Part shown: positions 32,377-43,957 of the stretch, one piece after another | How positions within the stretch are numbered: the first letter of the stretch is position 1 | Layout: every line of letters begins with the position of its first letter | Assembly: GCA_021234155.1 (NCBI GenBank) | Contig: JAJEKV010000021.1 | Coordinates: 16,567,563 to 16,631,562 of the forward strand | Source of the DNA: Isoetes taiwanensis | Taxonomy: Eukaryota; Streptophyta; Lycopodiopsida; Isoetales; Isoetaceae | Direction: 5' to 3' | DNA: 64,000 bases | Program-made: the position numbers and the translations under genes | Notes under the pieces: generated by a model | Database searches by the model: none | Seen by the model: only the letters and a program-made list of their open reading frames with translations | Told to the model about the DNA's origin: nothing

Positions 32377-33185
32377 ATCCTTATAAGTTGTACCTGTTGA
32401 TAAGGCACGAACCATTAACTTGTAGTTGTGGAGCACAAGGAATAAGGAGCGAGAATAAAGATTCCTTACAAGGGCAATAGTTGCTATAAGGGCGTAAGCC
32501 CCAGCTAGACCATAAAAGAATCGGTCTTGCCAAACTTTGGACTCATTCAAAGTCTCCCGCCAATCCACCCCCGACCTTAATCCCAAATACAAGTAACTAG
32601 TCACAGGCCCATCCATCTTCAATGCTTGTTATTCTTTGCGCTCCTAACCCTAGAATTTAAGTGCTACCATGCCTTTTCTCCAAGCACTTTCAGATCAACA
32701 GGCTCGTTTCCACATAATTAAGAAGCCAAACTAGGCAGTTATTCAAAACTTGTGCTTTTGAACTAGCTGGGCCAAATGGGTAGTAAATGAACCTCAATAA
32801 AAGCCGCAAATAAGCGCCCACCGGAGAAGATTACCTCAGAAGCATCATAAGCCCATAAACAGATAAAAACACTTGATCTTCCTTCCAGCCGCCTGCTATT
32901 CTTCCTCTGGGGATACTACTGCTGGAAAAAGAAGCTTGATCCTGTCCTGGGCTGTGCCAAGACGGCTAAGATCCGTCCGTCCTCAAGTCATGGAAACATC
33001 TGATCCGTTGACGCCACGCAGGAATATTCGCATTACTTGCTTGGATGCTTATCTCAGGACGGTTCAGATTTCATCCTTGTCGGATTTCTTCGTTTCCTTC
33101 CACCCAAAAGGTGAGGATCATTGCCTTTTTTCGGCTTTCAATATGCCACGGACTATTTGGTTTTGGACGGCTCAGATGCGCTCGT
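32376..33185 (-). pseudogene. Third TOM1-like fragment: exon 1 and start of exon 2
   Basis: Exon 1 is intact at 32,616-32,470 (49 codons): LGLRSGVDWRETLNESKVWQ and FFYGLAGAYALIATIAL, then a GTAAGG donor. Intron 1 and the acceptor CAACAG are present, but exon 2 is cut after about 17 bases at 32,376. The upstream region to 33,185 matches locus B to 45,755. Without exons 3-11 it cannot encode the protein. The cut coincides with the site where locus B carries its 3.6-kb insertion. Confidence 0.85.
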
Positions 33186-33188
33186 ATA

Positions 33189-33561
33189 ACCATTGAATCC
33201 AACACAATTAAATTACAATCCCCCTTAAACCCCCTTTGGTTTGGGTGCATATTCACACGGGGGGTGACTCCGGGCAACGAGAGCTGTCGGATTGGCATAT
33301 TCGCCCCTTATTCCTTAATCTACACCATACGTAAAGTTCCTCATTTGTGGGGTATGCAAGTACAAGATTTGCTATACTGTATAACAAGATTTGCAAAATA
33401 CTATAAGATTTCAACCGGAATACTATATGGTGTTGATTTCGTACGTGCAAAATACAATTATGAGGGCTCTCGCTGCCCTACGTCACCCCCCGTGTGAATA
33501 TGCACCCAAACCAAAGGGGGTTTAAGGGGGATTTTAATTTAATTGTGTTGGATTCAATGGT
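33189..33561. mobile_element. MITE with ~85-bp near-perfect inverted repeats
   Basis: The left end, ACCATTGAATCCAACACAAT onward, is repeated as the reverse complement at the right end for about 85 bases with one clear mismatch. TATA flanks both sides (33,185-33,188 and 33,562-33,565) and may be the target duplication (TA or TATA). The interior, about 200 bp, is AT-rich and non-coding. It sits at the upstream edge of the third TOM1-like fragment. Confidence 0.85.
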
Positions 33562-33565
33562 TATA

Positions 33566-34970
33566 TTAATTAATGTCAATGGTAGTTATGTGTTGGTTAT
33601 TATACTAAAATTTTTGGCCTTCGGCCATAAAAAAAAAAAGACGTGAGAATATAAAAGATATCTAAAACATGTAGCAATATGTGTTATGTAATATGCACAT
33701 TAAGAAAAAAAAAAAAAAAGGGAATATAGTAAAATGAAACATGACTAACTATAATATCAAAGCATAATGTAATATAATTATATATGCTATAAAAGCATTT
33801 TATTTAGAAATTTATTGAGTTATTGAAAATAGCCAAGGTACCGTGACCTTACATGTGATGCTATGCTTTGGTCTTCATTTAGCTAAATTGAATAATAGAA
33901 TCCTTGATGGAAACCATCACATAAACTTGCAGAAGTTGCATAGTATGCATTGCTCCAATAATACCAATCACTTATCACTTATGTAGAAATAAATGGCGTT
34001 GTTCTTACAAGCACTACAACCAAGAATTTCATCCAGATTTAGAATAAGAATTCTTATTGATATTAGAATGCATTTTCAGCAAGAATTCAAAATCAGCAAC
34101 TTTTGCTTACCATTTATGAAAACTCCATCTATAGAAACTGGATACCAATCTAGGTTTTTGGATATGACAACTCTAGATTCTTCATGTCCTTAGAGATTCA
34201 ACTCTGTACAATTCGTCCTCATAGTCCTGATATCTGTACAATTGTCTCTCCATTGTATACTCCAAAATCTGAGGCCTAACTACCTGTGTCTCCTATTTTG
34301 ACCTCAATCAAAGGACGTCGGCACTGTTCTGGTATTCTTATGCTATCTCGGCAAACCACAGTCACATAAAAATTTCGACACAATTCTTCCAAGTTGGTGC
34401 GATTCCTAAAGCTAGATGGACTTACAAGGCTACCTAACGTCATCATGATACACGCTTGGCTGTGAGGTCATATTGGCATCAACAGAGGTTTAACCGAGGT
34501 AAGACAAGTAAAATTAACAGGAATTTCTTTGAAAGCAAAATAAGAAGAAAAGCGAGAAGTTTAGTGCAGGGCAACATCGCATCGGGCAGAGAAAAATGAT
34601 TGTTCTGAAACCATGAATGGGACTAGTATTCAGAAAAGGAGGAGAATCTAAACGAGCTAGCCATTTGAGGCTTGTAGCAGAAGCAAGAAACCAAGGCTTT
34701 CAACCCAAAACTCATCATCAATCTTCTTACAAATTGCTGCAGAAGCTATGGACCGACATCAATAGAGCCTGAGTAAGTGTATCTAACAAAGGGCTTCTGC
34801 CACTGTCTTATTAGCAAAAGCAGTTCCAATCGAAAAAAATTTGAGCTTAAGCCATTAGAAGAGTTCTCTGTTGTAGAGCTCTTTTGGCAGCCCCTGACGA
34901 AAAGAAAAGCCCCAAGAGCAAGAGCTTAAGTGACATCTGAAGCACAGATATGGCAGCCAAAGTTCAATCT
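33566..34970. other. AT-rich region, no gene seen
   Basis: Low-GC sequence with A runs near 33,630 and 33,705 and a short palindrome, GGCCTTCGGCC, at 33,618. No supported coding frame. Confidence 0.45.
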
Positions 34971-35422
34971 TCAGCCCCATTTCAAATGAAGAAAATCAAG
35001 AATCGATGTTTCAAGACCGGAAAAGATCTGCATGGCCAATCTGTAATCTGCACCATTATTCTCTGTTAAAAACGCCACAAATCCATGGCTGGTTTCTTCC
35101 GATCTGAACTCATTAACCTTTTCTGCCCCTGCTTCTTCGTCCTTCAACCCCAAATTCATGTCGGAAGAGGAAACTCGCCTTCACCTGCAAAAATTTCCTT
35201 AAAATCCGACCTGGGCTGCAGCGTAACCTGGTACCTCTTCTCCTCCCGCAGATCTACCAGATGGGTAGAGGTTTTGTCACTCATTTTGGACTCTGTATAT
35301 CCAGATTCCTTCAAAAACTGAGCCAGGTTTTGCATGTTTTCAACAGCTGCGAAGCCTTTAAAATCAATAAAACGTTGACGAATCTGACCTCCTCCACGTA
35401 GCTGCAGATTTAGCTTAGCCAT
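34971..35422 (-). pseudogene. Unrecognised protein in two overlapping frames
   Basis: The first frame starts at an ATG at 35,422 (MAKLNLQLRGGGQIRQRFID) and ends FPLPT at 35,156. A second frame (MNLGLKDEEAGAEKVNEFRS) starts inside its end (ATGA-type overlap) and runs to 34,971. Composition suggests one charged, probably soluble protein of about 150 residues split by a one-base shift. No motif identifies it. Upstream is an A/T-rich stretch containing CTCCCATTATT near 35,520. Confidence 0.35.
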
Positions 35423-36079
35423 GGTTTCATTCTTCATTCTGGTAGAGTAAATATCTACCCAAACCAAGACCTGGATTATGGCCCTAATCCACACAACCCT
35501 AAAAAAAACCCTAAAAATAATGGGAGGATATTGACACCCACCACAAAAAAGCCTCCACCACAGGATTTGCCCCCTTTTCTAAAATCAACGGCTAACAAAA
35601 GGGTGCACTCTAGAAATACTATTTAGTACACCTAGATGAATACGGCCACCAAATCATATGAAAACCTTAGAGAAAACAGTACAAAAACAGGAAAAAAAAC
35701 CCCCTGTTATAATGCTACATATTCATATTAGATTTATCCATATCGTGCTTTTCAACTGAAGGTTGTAGCAGCTTGTAGATGACTAGCACAAAAGCACCAT
35801 AACAACAATGACAAGTTTGGTCTCAACAATTTTGATTATATTAAGTCTGAAAGCGTCACTAATATCTACCATAATAACTTGGGTCCTAGAGGGAGATTGC
35901 TTCAGTTGTGTAAAGGACTATACATTGCTTAGAGATTCATTTTATTCCCAAACAGGGGAAGAATGGGGGGGTTGCACAAACATGAGTTGAGGTTTTTTTT
36001 TTTGAGGGGGGAGGGGGGGAGGGGGGTTTGTACACGCTTTTTTATAATTCATTCTTTGCAAATATTTTCTTAAATTAGC
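35423..36079. other. Region without recognised genes
   Basis: AT-rich, with a purine-rich GGGGAGGGGGGGAGGGGGG stretch at 36,006-36,025. No supported frame. Confidence 0.4.
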
Positions 36080-36084
36080 GTGCA

Positions 36085-36480
36085 CTGAAACTCAACAGAA
36101 ACTTCTCTGGTCAAACTCCGAATGTATCCCTTTTCAATCTTATTGTATGCGATCTGCGTCTTAACCGAATGGATGGAAACATTCCAACAAGCTTTGCAAT
36201 GCTGAATCTTCCTTCCTGCTTCTAGGCTACAATCGTCTGCAAGGCACAATTCCAAACACCTTTGGAAACCTGTCAAGCCTTTCCAGACTATCGCATAACT
36301 TTTTAACTGTAAAAGAGAAGGATTTTTCCTTTAATTATTTTGCGAATCCAAACAAATTTTGAGACCTCAATTGTAATGCATCTTCTGCTAAGCAGGATGT
36401 TTGTATTCCACCTACAACAGGTGTAGGAGGAAATTTCAAGATTAAAGGCCGAGAAATTAGATTTAATGGCTCCAAACCCT
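36085..36480 (+). pseudogene. Leucine-rich-repeat gene relic
   Basis: Consecutive 24-residue plant LRRs can be read on the + strand: LKLNRNFSGQTPNVSLFNL, then LRLNRMDGNIPTSFAMLNL. After a frameshift near 36,220, LGYNRLQGTIPNTFGNLSSL follows. A Cys-containing stretch with NCNASSAKQDVCIPP comes next, as often after the LRRs of receptor-like kinases. No kinase domain or start codon is seen. It is a truncated, frameshifted fragment immediately before the left border of duplicated segment B. Confidence 0.65.
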
Positions 36481-37008
36481 ATTTCTCCCTCATATCCACA
36501 AATGTGGCAAAAATTCAGGCTTAAGAGCAAAGGAAGAATCGCTTCAGCCAAGCTGGGCTCCAGGCAATGCTCCAATCCCGGTCCAATCGACATGAAACTA
36601 GAGAGAAGGGATCGTGTTGCAAGTCCCGAGCATATATTTGCATACCATTTCAAAAAAAAAAAGCATTTAAAAATACACCAAAATAGAAACAAATCCAGTA
36701 AATCAAACCAAACAAGCTGTTCAAATTGCCTCAAATATACCATTTCTTATATAATACTCTACCAGAATTGTGAGAATACCCTCTCGCAATCTAAAACTAA
36801 TTGTGCAAACTTTATGCCTTTATATTATTTTATTGGACATATGTTTGACTACATTAAAAATATTTATCATTAAGTTTCTTGGGAATGCAAGTTTTGTAAA
36901 GCCTATTTTCATAATGTTATAAGATGAGCAATGAACTACATGTTGATAGAAAGGTGCAACCACTGTGGATGTTTCAAACAATATAGAGTATTGACAAAGT
37001 GGAGCATG

Positions 37009-37461
37009 CTAGTTATGATATGTTATGATTAGATTTCTAATGACTATGCAAGTCCGAATATTTATGGCAAGCAAGGTTTGCAATTGTGATTCTAAATAAC
37101 AATGAATGTATACAAAACCCAGAGAAAACATTTTACTAAAGCAAAATCTACATATTCTAGACTGACAGCAAGTATATGTGTCCCAGCCAAGGAATGTGAA
37201 TGAAACTAGTAGAAGCAGAGCTTGGTAACCAATTCTGGCATTGAGATTGTGGAAAGCAGGGTAATAAGTATCTTGAGGATTGAGCTTGGTAACATGTCCT
37301 ATTTCTTGAAGATATAGGTTCGTACTGATAAATGCATTTCTTGTAGGAATTCCTGTTGTCGGGTTAAAAATGTGGGGGAATGAAAAGCCTTTCTCGGAGA
37401 CATAGAAGCCCAAGGGGACATAAGAGTAGAAGGATGTTTTATGTTGTCAAAGTTGGATTAG
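37009..37461 (-). CDS. Unrecognised exon-like frame, copy B
   Basis: Counterpart of 13,051-13,503 with the frame kept: YVPLGFYVSEKGFSFPHIFN, PTTGIPTRNAFISTNLYLQE and NLNARIGYQALLLLVSF. Differences from copy A are scattered substitutions. It lacks a start codon and a recognised family. Confidence 0.4.
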
Positions 37462-39080
37462 ATGGAGACCTTAGGGAATATGTTTTTGGAGTTATAAACC
37501 CAAGAGAAAATATTGAGGATTTTTCACTTGAATAAATGAATTAGATAGCAGTTTTAGCTTTTCTTGAGTTCGATCTAATCGCCCCAATAAGCATGGAGTA
37601 GATAATTCCATAGAACCCATCTTGAAAGAAAATTTTGAAGCCTTATTCAATCTGGTCAGGAGCTCTATCTCACATTTGCCTTGCTGAATGAATGCTTATA
37701 TTTGAGCAGAGCGACTTGAATGAATATCTATTTTTGAGATGGGAATGCCCTTTTTACGCTTGCTCTGTTTATAAAAGAAATGGCCTGAATTAAAAGCCAA
37801 CACTTACTTACATGAATCAGTTGATGGGAAAACCCTAGTCCAGGACACAAGAAGAGGACGAGGGTGTCATTCTCACTCGCCCCTATGGGCCCCTATAACA
37901 GCGGAAGCAAATACATCTACATCAGCACTAGCAATAATAGCAACAAATAACTAGCACGAAGGGTAGTGAAAACCATCCATCTGTCGCATCTGATACATTC
38001 ATATAATTATACATCAACAGAGCTCCCACCCAGCTCAGACTCTTGAAAAAGTTGACTGACGGTTGTGGTCTCAAAAAACACAAAAAAAAAAGTTTCGGTC
38101 ATACGCAACAGTTCTAGCAACCTGCTCATACTCAACAGTTCTAGCAACCTGTTGCCCGACAATATTCATGTTTCTCCATTTACGGGGACAACGTGCCGCA
38201 TTATGCCCAGCCTCCTTGCAGAAGAAACATAATTTTTCCCGACGGCATCGTTCTCGTTCCTCCTGGCTCATTTGAGCTGGTGCATTTGTCTGCCTTGCAG
38301 GTATAGGACGTACATTTCCTCCAGGACCACCAGGAGCCACAAAACCCCTCTCTCTCTGCTTAGAAAGATTTTTCCTTGCAGGCTTCCAGTGTTTGGCTGC
38401 TTCTTCTCGAGTCTGCTTAATCCTATCGTGGACTTGCTCTTTAAACTTAGAAACTCTAATAGCTTCTTCTAAGCTAGGATATGTCACTCCCCCTACTAAC
38501 AGCGTTAGCTCGGGCTTCAACCCACGAATAAACTTATCGGCTAACTGTGTCACAGTCATAGTAGGTCCATATGGCTACAATGCCCTGAATTTATTGGCAT
38601 ATCCTTCCACAGTGTCCTCTTGGACAAGATTCTGGAATTTGTTCATTTGCTCCAGTTTAAAACCAGCAGGTAAGTAATGGAGTTTGAAAGCGTCCTTAAA
38701 AATAACCCATGAAATTTGGCTCAGAACCAAAAGATTATCTTTCTTATACTCATCCCACCATATCTTAGCAGGTCCAGTCAGCAACATATCAGCAATAGTT
38801 GCCTTTAGCAGCTCTGGAGTTTTCTTTACTTCAAAATAGAACTCAATTCCCTTTAGCCATGCATCAGCATCCTCACCCGTGGTATCCTTACCATTGAAAC
38901 TCTCCCGTTTGAGCTACTTCAAAACTTTATTAACTTCATCAAGGTCTATTATGCTCGGAGGGTTATTGCTACCTCCAACTCCCGAATTGTCACCCTCGTT
39001 TCCAGGCATCCTGCGGATATGCTGGTACGGTGTAGGTAGTGCTCGCTTTGGGGGTAATTTCCTCAAAATATAGAGAACAA

Positions 39081-39724
39081 GGAAGGAAGGAAGGAAGGTA
39101 TTTTTATCGTCCATGGAGATCAATCGGTCTATGGGACCCAATACAAAAGCGCAGCAAGTGGATTACTATCCAGATTAAAAAACCCCCGCCCCGAAGTGTT
39201 TTCGAGGGAAAAACCGTGGCAGCAATCAGCCTGCTGACAAACTGTTCCAATATACAAAATGCAAAAACACACAAATATATACACTCATGCACCGCACCCG
39301 TAGTGCCTGATCAGCGGGCAGCCGGGGACAAAGGTGAGCTCGCAGATCCAAGCCTCCCGAATGTATGACCCCAGAGCACGCATCGATGGTGTGTTCATCA
39401 GCAAATGTAATGGGCAAGTCCGGCCGCATTTAAATGAGCCGATCGGCCCGGATCCGACCAATGCTGGGCAACTCTGGAAAGTGTGAGACCCATCCTCAAT
39501 GGCACTCGCTTGACAAAGACCGACAGAGCTCCCGCTCCGGCAGAGGCTCCCCAATCCACCTGCGCGTCTCGATGCGAAGATGGTGGGCACCTGTGCGAAT
39601 GGAGGCAATGAGTCTGCGCCTTTTCAGGGGCAGCTGGGAACGCAGGTAGAGCTGCGGGCCCCGGGCTAACACGGGGTTGATGTGCTCCTTGTAATGGGCC
39701 ATTTTGACCTGCTCTAGAGCGCCG
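39081..39724 (-). mobile_element. 5'-truncated LINE in the last exon of locus B
   Basis: The minus-strand frame from 39,724 contains LKRRRLIASIRTGAHHLRIE and PLPERELCR, the cysteine-rich C-terminal region found in LINE pol proteins; the LINE at 21.1 kb has a related SSHNLHIETGRMHG. Further pieces are in shifted frames. The 3' end is CTCCATGGACGATA followed by a TTCC microsatellite at 39,081-39,097. Copy A has no such insert. Confidence 0.75.
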
Positions 39725-42589
39725 GAGGGAGCAATTTCCACAAGCTGAAAAGGCCCATGAATAAGTTATTGCAATAATTAAAGGTGAAAAAGCATTGGCA
39801 TAAAAGAAAATGCATAAACATTGTCACTTACAAAATGGACAGCAACATTTAATACAGGATGGTCAAGAACATCGAGATCCAGATGTTTATCAAATGCACC
39901 CATGCCCTCTGGTCCAGTATGCCAACAAGTAAACAAATCGTCCACAAAATAGCATCACGCAGAGTATTTTTAAGCAACAAAATCTTACAATTGTATATCT
40001 AATTATAAAGCAAGTAAAACAAATTGCCGTAATCCAGCCATCAGTCAACAATCCAAAGAAATTAATCTAGAGAAATAAAAAGTTGATTTGAAAAGAAGAC
40101 AAGGACCTCCCGAAGCTTTTTGCGACGCCCTTTAGATTCAATAGGAAACCTTTGCAGCATAAGGAAGAGCCTAATAGAAATAAAACCCAAATCAAAATTC
40201 ACAAAGAAGAGTGCTCGTTACAAATTAGCTTTTAAGTTTAATGTATTGTTCCCATGCTTTAAACACGAAAGCAGGGAACAAACCAAATGACTAATTCACT
40301 TAAACAACATAAGCAGAAATCACACAAAAGAGAAACCACTAAACATAAACAACATTTTTTTCATTCGATTGCTTTAAAATATGGATTCAAGTGTGGACAA
40401 CCAGACTTACCAAGAAATTAATTAATTAAGACTCCCTCAAAAAACCTCTTTTTGCATAATACAATACTTACCGCCCTCCATACAGCAGAAAACCAATGGC
40501 GGCAGCAAATGAAACCCCTGAACAACCATGTCAGACAACTGATATCACTGCTTTTGCAGACCAACAAACAGAAACAAATATACCACAATACCTGCAAAGA
40601 AGATTTTAGAAACGCTGCTGAGAAAGTTTAACCATATGAAAAACTATCATTAAAGGAAGTATCTTTAGATAGAGCACTCAAGAGAAGGGAAAAAAACGCT
40701 TATAAAACGTTCTTACCTGAATTACATATATGACAGTGTTGGCCCCCATAAAGGTTGGACGCAGTTTGTCAGTAGGTAGACTACGTGCCTATCATTATAG
40801 TGACAACTTTAAGCAGATTATTTTCTTCAGAAAGCAAACTGGTAGGTTCGAAAAATAAATGCTTATACCTGATGGTATATTTCAGCCTAAAACAAAACAA
40901 GAAGGGTATAGGTAGTAAAAAATAGTAGGCCTGGAAGGTCCAAAAGAAAGCCTGGAGAATCTGCATTAGAGCGCAAGGTGTCCTGAATCCGTTCATATGA
41001 TTATCACAAAACAATAAACATAATCAAAGTAAAGGATTTCTTGTCAACAAAAGTTATAATTTATAAATTCTAAGGTATATCCCTAGGATTCGTCACAATT
41101 ACTAATCTTTGTCAGGATGAAAATTTTCCATACCTCAGGCTTAAGAAACTGAACCTGCTGGCGGAAAACAAAAACAACAGCCCTCACTGCACAGTAAGAT
41201 GGTACAATTTTACTACTCTATTACAAGAACCTCGCTTTGAATGCTTTCCCTCACCTCCATTGACCAAGAAATTCAATAAGTGGAACACTTTTTGAGTGGT
41301 CCATCCGTATTCCGGAGTCCGAATCTCAATCCTAACAAGTATTAAAATGAAACACACTTATTTAAGAAGTGCGTTTGAAAGATTCCTTCTGAAAATTTAT
41401 AAAATTCTGAAATCCCTCTAAAAAGGGCCTTTTTATTACCTTTAGTCCAAAGATTTATAAAACTGCTCGTGAAAACAGACATTTTAAGAAGACTTAGTAT
41501 TAAGGAAAAACACACACACACAAAAAATCCCATTGTAGAGGGGGAAAGAACTACAATGAAATTCAAAGATTTACTATGGGGCAAATTCGTATGAAGAAAT
41601 TAGATGCTTTTGTACCTTGTCCCTGAAAATTTTTATATTAGCTGTTTTAGAAGACAGGAAATTTGCTATTTCACAACCATTTTGGCTAAACATCCTAATG
41701 GACCTTAAAACACATTGGGAGGCAGTTGAACAAACTTCTTGAATGACAAACCATTGTTTTTGCATCACATAGTATTACAATTACCAATACATCCACGATA
41801 TTTGTAGTTAAGCTGAAGTTTTAGTTGATGATGCAGTATAAATTTATACCGAGGATACAAAAGTTGAAGTAATGAAGCCATGTGATTACATGCCCTCCTT
41901 TTTTATTCTCGGAGATGTATTTTGAACGCACATACCAATCTACAACATGGTGATGCTCATGAGATAGTCAATCTCCTTAGCAATGTTGAGCATATTCATC
42001 ACAATTACGCTATCTCAGCGTGGGGGCACCATGCACATTTCTCTGGCGAAGAAGTATTCGTCACATTTTACCCTTTCCTAAATATTTTGTAAATAAATAG
42101 GTAAACTTCTGAGGGGTTGCTACTCCTCGTTCCCCTCTGGATAAACCACGTGGTTTCCTTCTAGTCAAACACCTGTGTCACCATAATATTTTGGAGTTCT
42201 TTGCCTTTAGTAGCAATTTTTTAGCTGGCTGAAGTGAAGTTCGCATGTATGTAGAGAAAAAAAAGTAGAAATAACGACATGATTCGACTACTTTATGCTC
42301 TAACATTGCATTACAAGCTCAGAAATTTTAGAACCGTTTTAGAACTTTTTAGACTAAAAAACTAAGAAAAGTGTGTAAAATTATCCCTTATGTGTGTTAC
42401 TTTAGTAGTTTTCAGTTGCCAAACCCTTTGGCGAGTAAGAAAGACCCCAAAAGATTTTACACGATATATACTTTACCTCTGGACTGCATATATATATACA
42501 TATATATACAAGAAAATTAATACGTCCTACGGCGCATTGTTCCAATTTTAGCATGTTCCTACGTGCAAGTTCTTATAAAAGAATCTCTT

Positions 42590-43290
42590 GAAAATACTCT
42601 AAATTCATAGATTATCTAACATTCTACCAAGGTTCTCTCAGATTCTACCAAGGTTCTCTAAGATTCTACCAAGGTTCTCTAAATTTTATAAGATTCCCTA
42701 GATTTTCCAAGATTTTATGAAGATCCCCTTAGATTCTCTTAGATTCATTTAGATCTTATGAGATTGCCCTAGGTTCCCTTACATTATATGAGATTCAAAG
42801 AGATTCTATAAATATTCCCTTACATACTCTAAGATTTCATCAACATTTTCTTAGATTACCTTAGATTTTATGAAGATCCCTTTAGATCCCCCAAATTTTA
42901 AGAGATTCCCTTAGGCTTGTAAATATTTTTCTAGATTCTCTTATATTTTATAAGATTTTCTTACATTTTATTAGATTCTTCTGGATTCCTTTACATTCTA
43001 GAACTTTTTAGAACATTCTAAGACTTTCTGGAACATTCTAAGACTTTCAATATATTCTAGAACTTTCTGGAAGTATTTTCCTAGATTTCCTTACATTCCC
43101 GTAGATTCCCCTACATTCTAGAACATTCTAAAACTTATTAGGACAATTTAGAACTTTTTGGAAGAATTTTCTTAGATCCCCACTAGATTCTCTTATGTTC
43201 TAGAACTTTCTAGAAGATTCTAGAACTTTCTAGAGCCTTCCAGAACATTCTAGAGCCTTCTTGAACTAGCTAGAATATTATAGGTTATTT
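42590..43290 (+). repeat. Degenerate TTAGATTC/TTCTAGAA array with a heat-shock-element core (copy 1)
   Basis: About 700 bp of short degenerate repeats. The best part, 43,198-43,265, reads TTC-ta-GAA-ct-TTC-ta-GAA-ga-TTC-ta-GAA-ct-TTC and continues in 5-bp register to about 14 blocks, two of them GAG. Alternating nGAAn/nTTCn blocks at 5-bp spacing are the binding unit of heat-shock factors, which need three. A looser stretch lies at 42,997-43,070. Only sequence evidence; no expression data. Confidence 0.8.
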
Positions 43291-43345
43291 TATTTTAATG
43301 GCAATATTACCCTTAAGTATATTTGAAACATAAATTATTCATTGA

Positions 43346-43418
43346 ATTAATGCTTGGTCTAGTGGTTAGAGTGGGGGGTTTGGGGGGTTGAGGACCAGGG
43401 TTCGAATCCCCCCAATAA
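43346..43418 (+). promoter_or_regulatory. tRNA-like Pol III promoter pair (copy 1)
   Basis: A box TGGTCTAGTGG at 43,355 and B box GGTTCGAATCC at 43,399 are 44 bases apart, the usual tRNA or SINE spacing. The flanks do not fold as a full tRNA, as the acceptor arm is missing. The downstream AATAACATAAAAATTTTAAAAG is shared by all three copies. It is a tRNA-derived SINE head or an embedded promoter rather than a functional tRNA gene. Confidence 0.7.
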
Positions 43419-43454
43419 CATAAAAAATTTTAAAAGCCTTTCCTTAAGGGACGA

Positions 43455-43870
43455 GCATTCAACATGAGCCTTAGGATCTTAGACTCGATCAACGATCAAG
43501 ATCTCACCATATAAAAGCAATATGAGCCGTAGGATCTGTCACATATAATTCCTAAAGCCATGTGGACCGTAGGATATGTGCCAAGCCACCTGAGCCGTAG
43601 GATCTCGGATCGACGATCAGGATCAAATCAACATGGACCGTAGGATCGTTACATATAGTCTATATAAGAACCCCAACCCATCTGGGCCTTAGGATACGTC
43701 CCAAAGCCACGTGAGCCGTAGGATCTCGGATCCACGATCAGGATCAGATCAACCTGGACCGTAGGATCGTGTCTATATGGGCTGTATGTAAACTCCCAAA
43801 CCATCTGGGCCGTAGGATGTGTCCCCAAGCAACGTGAGCCGTCGGATCTCGAACGGACGGTCGGATAAGC
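43455..43870 (+). repeat. CCGTAGGATC box array (copy 1)
   Basis: About ten boxes in three alternating contexts: GAGCCGTAGGATCTCGGATC, TGGACCGTAGGATCG and CTGGGCCGTAGGATAC. The GAGCC type recurs every 120-125 bp (43,592, 43,712 and 43,837). GATC words and their near complements are dense in between. Confidence 0.85.
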
Positions 43871-43884
43871 GCGACAAACATAAG

Positions 43885-43931
43885 AACATATGATATGATG
43901 ATATGATATGATATGATATGATATGATATGA
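43885..43931 (+). repeat. ATATG microsatellite
   Basis: Nine or so copies of the pentamer ATATG/GATAT between the box array and the palindrome cluster. Confidence 0.95.
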
Positions 43932-43957
43932 TAAACGTTTTATATATATATGCAATT

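Noticed and set aside
43346-43418. Functional tRNA gene
   Set aside because: A and B boxes are present, but acceptor and anticodon stems do not form, and the element is repeated as part of a larger unit.
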